Assembly: GCA_900544635.1 (NCBI GenBank)
Contig: UQVV01000080.1
Location: forward strand, 1 to 7,843
Source: an uncultured Cloacibacillus sp.
Lineage (GTDB): Bacteria; Synergistota; Synergistia; Synergistales; Synergistaceae
Reading direction: 5' to 3'
DNA: 7,843 bases
Shown: piece by piece, positions 1 to 4,273 of the stretch
Position numbering within the stretch: the first letter of the stretch is position 1
Layout: each line of letters begins with the position of its first letter
The notes under the pieces: model-generated
Seen by the model: the letters and a program-made list of their open reading frames with translations, nothing else
What the model was told of the DNA's origin: nothing
Databases searched by the model: none
Made by a program: the position numbers and the translations under genes

Positions 1-778
1 CATAATTTGCACTCGCTCCCTGCCCCCTTTGCCAACCGCAGTTAGATATCAAAGCCTTGGAACAGCTTCCGGCGAAAACTCCGTAATAACGAGTTGTGGC
101 TCCGTCGGCTGTATTTATCGACACGTCTCCCGAATGGAAGCTGCTGCCGATTTCGCCGCCTTCGTTTTGCCCTACCAGGCCTCCGACATGAAGTGTGCCT
201 TTGCTTGTTGAACCGTACACATTTCCAAAATGTGCGCAGTTTGATATTGAGCTTCTGATATCTTCGTATCCATAGGACATTCCGGCGAGTCCGCCGGCGC
301 GCAGGTAATTATCTGCCGATACGTTCACATCTCCTCGCAGGATAAGATTTTTGACACTGCCGCTTTCGTCGCCGTCGCCGATGCGCGCGAAGAAGCCTGC
401 GTAATATACCTTAATGGCTTCATAATATGCCGCCTTCGTCACCACATACCCGCTCACCGTATGCCCGCCGCCGTCGAACGTGCCGCTGTAAATCGGACTG
501 CCTATCGGCTCCCAGTCCGACGGCTTACCGTCGACGGACAAATCTATATCCGCGGTCAGCCTCGCGCAGATATCCGCGCTTCCGGCGTTCACCGCGTCGC
601 GGAACTCGGCGAGCTCAGCGCCCGACGCAATCAGGTAAAAACCGTCGCCGTCCATCGTCAGCGCCGATGCGGGGAAGGCCGAGACCGCGGCGATAAAAAA
701 GGCCGCGGCGAGGCAATTCACGAGCGGACGGAAAACCACTGCGCCGGTTCTGCATTTCATGCCGAAAACGGAAAACAT
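1..778 (-). CDS. Exported GLUG-motif repeat surface protein, N-terminal part (3' end beyond left edge)
   Basis: This open frame reads leftward from an ATG at 778-776 to the window edge without a stop (259 codons seen). A strong Shine-Dalgarno, GGAGGG at 790-785, lies 6 nt upstream and decides the start. A second in-frame ATG at codon 7 has no such site. Residues 1-39 form a signal peptide: basic residues K8, R10 and R17, a hydrophobic stretch around 19-36, and a probable cleavage after the PASA motif (36-39). A domain with 'GFYLIASGAELAEF' (46-59), 'LTADIDL' (74-80) and 'FDGGGHTVSG' (101-110) follows. Three imperfect GLUG-like repeats come next: GGLAG at 162-166, GGLVG at 199-203 and a weaker GVFAG at 233-237, each followed by a Ser/Asn-rich strand. 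Such repeats are typical of beta-helical surface or adhesin-like proteins. Export is well supported; the ligand or role is unknown. It diverges from the tRNA pair and has no evident link to the T6SS. Confidence 0.85.
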   Translation of the reverse strand, partial: MFSVFGMKCRTGAVVFRPLVNCLAAAFFIAAVSAFPASALTMDGDGFYLIASGAELAEFRDAVNAGSADICARLTADIDLSVDGKPSDWEPIGSPIYSGTFDGGGHTVSGYVVTKAAYYEAIKVYYAGFFARIGDGDESGSVKNLILRGDVNVSADNYLRAGGLAGMSYGYEDIRSSISNCAHFGNVYGSTSKGTLHVGGLVGQNEGGEIGSSFHSGDVSINTADGATTRYYGVFAGSCSKALISNCGWQRGQGASANY

Positions 779-784
779 AAAAAT

Positions 785-790
785 CCCTCC
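785..790 (-). promoter_or_regulatory. Ribosome binding site of the GLUG-repeat gene
   Basis: On the minus strand GGAGGG precedes the ATG at 778 by 6 nt. It supports this start over the in-frame ATG at 760-758, which lacks a purine-rich site. Confidence 0.75.
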
Positions 791-947
791 GAACGTAACG
801 CCCGAGCCATAAGCGCGGCGGGCGGGATAAACAAAACGGAAACACCACAAGAATAAAGAAAAAACCGCGCCTTGTCCACCTTCGCGGCGGCATGAGGCGC
901 GCGCCGCCGTTCCGTAAAAAAATCTTAAAATCGATGAAAATAAGTCG

Positions 948-976
948 TTGACAAATCCGCGCTTCCATAATAGAAT
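948..976 (+). promoter_or_regulatory. Sigma-70-type promoter of the tRNA-Ser/tRNA-Arg unit
   Basis: TTGACA (948-953) matches the -35 consensus exactly. It is separated by 17 nt from TAGAAT (971-976), one mismatch from the -10 consensus. Initiation would fall near 983-985, only a few bases before the mature tRNA-Ser 5' end at 987. This is the strong, short-leader arrangement expected for a stable-RNA promoter. Confidence 0.85.
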
Positions 977-986
977 ATTCCGCGTT

Positions 987-1082
987 GGTGAGGTGGCCGA
1001 GCTAGGCTGAAGGCGCTCGCCTGCTAAGCGGGTAGGGGGCCATAAAGCTCCCTCCAGGGTTCAAATCCCTGCCTCACCGCCA
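987..1082 (+). tRNA. tRNA-Ser (anticodon GCT)
   Basis: This is a class II tRNA of 96 nt. The acceptor stem pairs GGTGAGG (987-993) with CCTCACC (1072-1078), followed by discriminator G1079 and an encoded CCA (1080-1082). The anticodon stem is CTCGC/GCGGG with loop CTGCTAA, which places anticodon GCT at 1023-1025 and reads AGC/AGT codons. A long variable arm precedes a T-arm with stem CAGGG/CCCTG and loop TTCAAAT. The long variable arm and the anticodon both indicate serine. Confidence 0.96.
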
Positions 1083-1095
1083 TAAAAACGAATAC

Positions 1096-1172
1096 GCGCC
1101 GGTAGCTCAACTGGATAGAGCATTGGACTACGGATCCAAAGGTTACGGGTTCAAATCCTGTCCGGCGCGCCA
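1096..1172 (+). tRNA. tRNA-Arg (anticodon ACG)
   Basis: This is a 77-nt class I tRNA. The acceptor stem pairs GCGCCGG (1096-1102) with CCGGCGC (1162-1168), then G1169 and an encoded CCA (1170-1172). The anticodon stem TTGGA/TCCAA encloses loop CTACGGA, with anticodon ACG at 1130-1132. A34 is expected to be edited to inosine to read CGN codons. It lies 13 nt after tRNA-Ser and is presumably cotranscribed from the promoter at 948-976. Confidence 0.96.
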
Positions 1173-1186
1173 TTTTTAACAATAAT

Positions 1187-1224
1187 AAGGACTTAGGGCT
1201 TTCGCTTTAAGTCCTTTTTATTTT
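1187..1224 (+). terminator. Rho-independent terminator of the tRNA operon
   Basis: A perfect 9-bp stem pairs AAGGACTTA (1187-1195) with TAAGTCCTT (1208-1216) around a 12-nt loop. The stem runs into a T-rich tract (TTTTTATTTT). It lies 14 nt after the tRNA-Arg CCA end. Confidence 0.9.
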
Positions 1225-1508
1225 GCTTTCCTATTTATCTTGATTTCCTAACGGCGGACGGTAAACCGGGGACGGCTTGCGCGCGGTTCTCCGGCGGCGC
1301 GCTTCGCGGAGCTTTGCCCGCGCTCTTGTTTCACGGGAAGAACGGTGCTGCGCGTTTTTGCATGCTCCGCCGTGTTTCGTATCAGTAATCCTTCGAGTTT
1401 TCGCTCATTTATATTCGGCTCATTTGCGTTGCGCAATGCCGGTACATATGCCGTTTGTTATAGAAGTGGAATTGCATATTTACGGCTAAGACGGCACAAA
1501 TAAATTGT
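1225..1508. other. Noncoding gap between tRNA terminator and T6SS promoter
   Basis: I see no convincing gene here. Short open frames exist on both strands (plus 1277-1489; minus 1436-1248 from a TTG), but they lack ribosome binding sites and their translations look like random basic sequence. A GC-rich patch (about 1250-1330) contains a GCGCGC/GCGCGC inverted repeat (1279-1284 and 1297-1302, 12-nt loop). The rest becomes AT-rich towards the promoter at 1509. Confidence 0.6.
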
Positions 1509-1537
1509 TTGACAGGGTAAAAAGTAGAATATAATAT
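1509..1537 (+). promoter_or_regulatory. Sigma-70-type promoter of tssB-tssC-hcp
   Basis: TTGACA (1509-1514) is a perfect -35 hexamer. The -10 could be TATAAT (1530-1535, 15-nt spacer, perfect hexamer) or TAATAT (1532-1537, 17-nt spacer, weaker hexamer); the two overlap in an AT-rich run. Initiation near 1541-1546 would leave a leader of about 95 nt before tssB. The upstream AAATAAATTG could add to promoter strength. No sigma-54-type GG-N10-GC element is seen. Confidence 0.75.
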
Positions 1538-1549
1538 ATAGTAGTATAT

Positions 1550-1587
1550 GGCGCGAGGGCGTATTTTTGCGTCCCATGAGACGCGCC
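1550..1587 (+). promoter_or_regulatory. Hairpin in the tssB leader
   Basis: Outer arms GGCGCG (1550-1555) and CGCGCC (1582-1587) pair perfectly. Within them, GGGCG (1557-1561) pairs with CGTCC (1570-1574) with one G-U, around an 8-nt T-rich loop. There is no following T-tract, so it is not an intrinsic terminator. It would form close to the predicted 5' end of the tssBC-hcp mRNA and could affect stability or translation. That role is inferred. Confidence 0.45.
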
Positions 1588-1640
1588 GCCGTCTGAATTC
1601 AATCTGTGATTCCTATTTTACGAACGGGAGGTACAAGAAT

Positions 1641-2138
1641 ATGCCCAACGAAGGAAGCACTTCCCCGAAAGAGCGCGTTAATATAGTTTACAGACCCGCG
1701 ACCGGAGACGTGCAGGAAGATGTAGAGCTGCCTCTTAAGCTGATGGTGCTCGGGGATTTCACGCTTCGCAAGGACGATACGATGCTGGAGGACCGCAAGC
1801 CTATCAGCGTAGATAAGGATAATTTCGACAAGGTTATGCAGAGCCAGGGGCTTTCGCTCCAGCTCCAGGTGCCGAACAAGCTTTCCGACGATCCGGACGC
1901 TACGCTCAGCGCCGACCTGAAGTTCGAGACGCTGAAGGATTTCGGCCCCGACGCCCTCGTCCAGATGGTGCCGGAGCTCGCGAAGCTGATGCAGCTGCGC
2001 GAGGCGCTCAAGGCGCTCAAGGGTCCGCTTTCCAACGTCCCGAATTTCCGCAAAAAACTCCAGGACCTTGTCAACGACGAGAAGACCCGCGACGCCCTGC
2101 TTCAGGAGCTGGGCATAGACGCAGAGGAGGATAAGTAA
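1641..2138 (+). CDS. tssB: T6SS contractile sheath small subunit TssB (VipA/ImpB family)
   Basis: TssB is the small sheath subunit. It interlocks with TssC to form the cytoplasmic tubule whose contraction propels the Hcp tube. The chosen start (165 aa) has GGGAGG at 1626-1631 with a 9-nt spacer and gives the family-typical N terminus. The frame stays open upstream to an ATG at 1548, but that would add a 31-residue, Arg-rich, non-homologous extension beginning almost at the predicted transcript start. Family features are visible: 'KERVNIVYRPATGD' (10-23), 'ELPLKLMVLGDF' (29-40), 'DKDNFDKVM' (58-66) and the helical C-terminal part with 'LRALK'-like segments (119-145). Length fits the usual 160-170 aa. 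It is the first gene of the operon. Its stop is 2 nt before the tssC ATG, so the two subunits, needed in equal amounts, are probably translationally coupled. Nothing is truncated. Confidence 0.97.
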   Translation: MPNEGSTSPKERVNIVYRPATGDVQEDVELPLKLMVLGDFTLRKDDTMLEDRKPISVDKDNFDKVMQSQGLSLQLQVPNKLSDDPDATLSADLKFETLKDFGPDALVQMVPELAKLMQLREALKALKGPLSNVPNFRKKLQDLVNDEKTRDALLQELGIDAEEDK

Positions 2139-2140
2139 GG

Positions 2141-3616
2141 ATGGCTGAGGAACAGAGAGAGGCTATGGAGCAGCAGGCCGCGGCTCCCGTTTCCAGTCTG
2201 CTGGACGAAATTATAGAGGCGTCGAAGATCAAGCCGACAGACGAAGGCTACGACGTTACGCGCGCGGGGCTGCAGGAGTTCATCCGCGAGATAGCCGCGA
2301 GCGGCACGACGCCGAAGGTGAGCGGCGCGCTCGTCGACGCGATGATAGTCGAGCTGGACAAGAAGCTTTCCGACCAGGTCAACGAGATTATGCACAACGA
2401 ACAGTTCCGCGAGCTCGAGTCCTCGTGGCGTTCGCTGAAGTTCCTCGTCGACAACGTCGATTTCCGTCAGAATACGAAGGTCGAGATTCTCAACGTCTCG
2501 AAGCAGGACCTCATCGACGACTTTGAGGACGCGCCCGAGGTCGTCAAGTCCGGCCTTTACAAGCACATATATACCGCAGAGTTCGGCCAGTTCGGCGGAC
2601 AGCCGGTCGGCGCTGTGGTGTCGAACTACACCTTCGGCCCCGGGCCGCAGGATATGGAGCTGCTGCGCAACGTCGCGAGCGTATCCGCGATGTCGCACGT
2701 GCCGTTCCTCGGCGCGGCGGGCAAGGAGTTCTTCGGCATCGACTCGTGGGACCAGCTGCCGAACCTCAAGGACCTGCACTCAATCTTCGAGATGCCGCAG
2801 TACGCGAAATGGCGTTCGCTGCGCGAGAACGAGGACAGCCGCTATCTCGGCCTGACGCTTCCGCGCTTCCTGCTTCGCCTGCCCTACGGCGAGAATACTA
2901 CGCCCGCGAAGAATTTCAACTTCACGGAGACAGTTGCGGACAACGAGGATTTCTGCTGGGGCAACACGTCGTTCGCGCTCGCCTCGCGCATGGCAGACAG
3001 CTTCGCAAAATACCGCTGGTGCAGCAACATCATAGGCCCGCAGAGCGGCGGCGCGGTGGAGAACCTGCCGCTTTACCAGTTCGAGCAGAGCGGCGAGATT
3101 CAGACGAAGATCCCGACCGAGGTGCTCATCTCCGAGCGGCGCGAGTACGAGCTTGCGGAGGAGGGCTTCATCGCTCTGACTATGCGCAAGGGCTCGGACA
3201 ACGCGGCTTTCTTCTCGGCGAACTCCGTGCTGCGTCCGAAGGTCTTCCCGAACACGCCCGAGGGCAAGGAGGCCGAGATGAACTACAAGCTCTCGACTCA
3301 GCTGCCCTACATGATGATAATGAACCGCCTCGCGCACTACATCAAGGTCATTCAGCGCGAGAACATCGGCGGCTGGAAGGAGCGCGCCGACATCGAGCGC
3401 GAGCTCAACGTCTGGATCAGCCAGTACGTCACGGAGATGGACAACCCCGACGCGATTACGCGCAGCAAGCGCCCGCTCCGCATGGCGAAGGTGCAGGTCA
3501 GCGACGTGCCCGGAGATCCCGGCTGGTACTCCGTCAACCTGCTCGTCCGCCCGCACTTCAAGTATATGGGCGCGAACTTCACGCTCTCGCTCGTCGGCAA
3601 GCTGGACAAGCAGTAA
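2141..3616 (+). CDS. tssC: T6SS contractile sheath large subunit TssC (VipB/ImpC/EvpB family)
   Basis: TssC is the large sheath subunit, paired with TssB in the contractile tubule around Hcp. Its 491 residues match the family's usual length of roughly 490-500. The N-terminal helical segment contains 'SSLLDEIIEASK' (18-29), the region where ClpV's N-domain is known to bind exposed TssC helices after contraction. Other conserved parts are 'SSWRSLKFLVDNVDF' (94-108), 'RFLLRLPYG' (242-250), 'CWGN' (272-275) and the C-terminal handshake-strand region 'PGWYSVNLLVRPHF' (460-473) ending in 'LSLVGKLDK' (482-490). The start follows GAGGAGG (2124-2130), embedded in the end of tssB with a 10-nt spacer. 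The gene is intact. It is followed by a 51-nt spacer to hcp without a strong terminator, consistent with cotranscription. Confidence 0.98.
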   Translation: MAEEQREAMEQQAAAPVSSLLDEIIEASKIKPTDEGYDVTRAGLQEFIREIAASGTTPKVSGALVDAMIVELDKKLSDQVNEIMHNEQFRELESSWRSLKFLVDNVDFRQNTKVEILNVSKQDLIDDFEDAPEVVKSGLYKHIYTAEFGQFGGQPVGAVVSNYTFGPGPQDMELLRNVASVSAMSHVPFLGAAGKEFFGIDSWDQLPNLKDLHSIFEMPQYAKWRSLRENEDSRYLGLTLPRFLLRLPYGENTTPAKNFNFTETVADNEDFCWGNTSFALASRMADSFAKYRWCSNIIGPQSGGAVENLPLYQFEQSGEIQTKIPTEVLISERREYELAEEGFIALTMRKGSDNAAFFSANSVLRPKVFPNTPEGKEAEMNYKLSTQLPYMMIMNRLAHYIKVIQRENIGGWKERADIERELNVWISQYVTEMDNPDAITRSKRPLRMAKVQVSDVPGDPGWYSVNLLVRPHFKYMGANFTLSLVGKLDKQ

Positions 3617-3667
3617 ATACGGAATAGACGATAGATTTTCAATCTGAAGGCAAAGGAGAAGAAAAGA

Positions 3668-4147
3668 ATGGCACTTACCGCGTATATGAAGCTTAAGGGA
3701 AAAAGCCAGGGAGACATCAAGGGCGACTGCGAGCAGGGCGGCGACAAGAAGGATTCAATCCTCGTCTACGCGACGGAGCACAAGGTAGAGATCCCGAAGG
3801 ATACGCACACCGGACTGCCGACGGGGCAGAGGATCCACCACCCCTATAAGATAACGATGGCGAAGAGCCAGGCTTCGCCGAAGCTCTACAAGGCCTGCTG
3901 CACCGGCGAGCAGCTCGAGGTAACGCTCGACTACTACCGCATCAAGCCGGATGGCACCGAAGAGAAGTACTTCACGGTTAAGATGGAAAACGCAATCGTC
4001 GTTGAGATGGATCAGCTCACTCCGCTGACCTTCCTGCCGGAGAGCAAGCCATATCACGATATGGAGGACGTGCAGTTCACCTATTCTAAGATCACGTGGA
4101 CCTACAACGACGGCAACATCGAGTACACCGACGACTGGAAAGCGTAA
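3668..4147 (+). CDS. hcp: T6SS inner-tube protein Hcp (TssD)
   Basis: Hcp forms hexameric rings that stack into the tube inside the TssBC sheath. It is secreted on firing and can carry effectors in its lumen. At 159 aa it is a plain single-domain Hcp, with no C-terminal effector extension. Family hallmarks are 'YMKLKG' (6-11), 'GDIKGDC' (15-21), the segment 'GQRIHHPYKITMAKSQASP' (53-71), 'PLTFLPE' (119-125) and the C-terminal strand 'YSKITWTY' (139-146). The start has AAGGAG at 3653-3658 with a 9-nt spacer. Three cysteines (C21, C77, C78) are visible. It lies 51 nt after tssC and 33 nt before an intrinsic terminator, which fits high expression together with the sheath genes. Confidence 0.97.
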   Translation: MALTAYMKLKGKSQGDIKGDCEQGGDKKDSILVYATEHKVEIPKDTHTGLPTGQRIHHPYKITMAKSQASPKLYKACCTGEQLEVTLDYYRIKPDGTEEKYFTVKMENAIVVEMDQLTPLTFLPESKPYHDMEDVQFTYSKITWTYNDGNIEYTDDWKA

Positions 4148-4180
4148 GCGTCCGGCCGTCAGGCAAGATGTAATTTCGCG

Positions 4181-4230
4181 GGACAGAGAGGGGCAGCGGG
4201 ACGGCTGTCTCGCTCTGTCCTTTTGTTTTT
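4181..4230 (+). terminator. Intrinsic terminator between hcp and clpV
   Basis: An 8-bp outer stem pairs GGACAGAG (4181-4188) with CTCTGTCC (4213-4220). An inner CAGC/GCTG pairing (4194-4197 with 4204-4207) can extend it. It is followed directly by TTTTGTTTTT (4221-4230). It should end most tssBC-hcp transcripts, leaving clpV to read-through or to a promoter I cannot identify. Confidence 0.85.
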
Positions 4231-4261
4231 ATAACGGATAAAGAGCCGCCCGGCGCGGCGA

Positions 4262-4268
4262 AAGGAGG
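4262..4268 (+). promoter_or_regulatory. Strong ribosome binding site of clpV
   Basis: AAGGAGG ends 5 nt before the ATG at 4274. A GC-rich hairpin (GCCGC 4245-4249 with GCGGC 4255-4259, loop CCGGC) ends two bases upstream of it and could influence ribosome access. Confidence 0.7.
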
Positions 4269-4273
4269 AAGAA

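Noticed and set aside
427..856. Plus-strand frames opposite the GLUG gene
   Set aside because: The minus-strand frame has a signal peptide, a strong RBS and recognisable repeats. The plus-strand translations are Arg/Pro-rich noise.
1248..1436. Minus-strand open frame of 62 codons from a TTG start
   Set aside because: There is no Shine-Dalgarno, the product is a low-information basic peptide, and nothing in the context suggests a gene.
1277..1489. Plus-strand open frame of 70 codons
   Set aside because: There is no ribosome binding site, the composition looks random, and no family is recognised. It lies between a terminator and a promoter.
1548..1640. In-frame upstream ATG giving a 31-residue extension of TssB
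   Set aside because: It would start within a few bases of the predicted transcript 5' end, has no ribosome binding site, and encodes an Arg-rich sequence unlike TssB. The ATG at 1641 has GGGAGG at good spacing and restores the normal family length.
2746..3627. Plus-strand open frame of 293 codons inside tssC
   Set aside because: It is the alternative frame of a GC-rich, clearly recognised gene. Its Arg/Ala/Gly-rich translation is typical of shadow frames.
3633..3645. Small hairpin AGATT-TTC-AATCT between tssC and hcp as a terminator
   Set aside because: The stem is only 5 A/T-rich base pairs and has no T-tract, too weak to end transcription. Cotranscription of hcp is more plausible.
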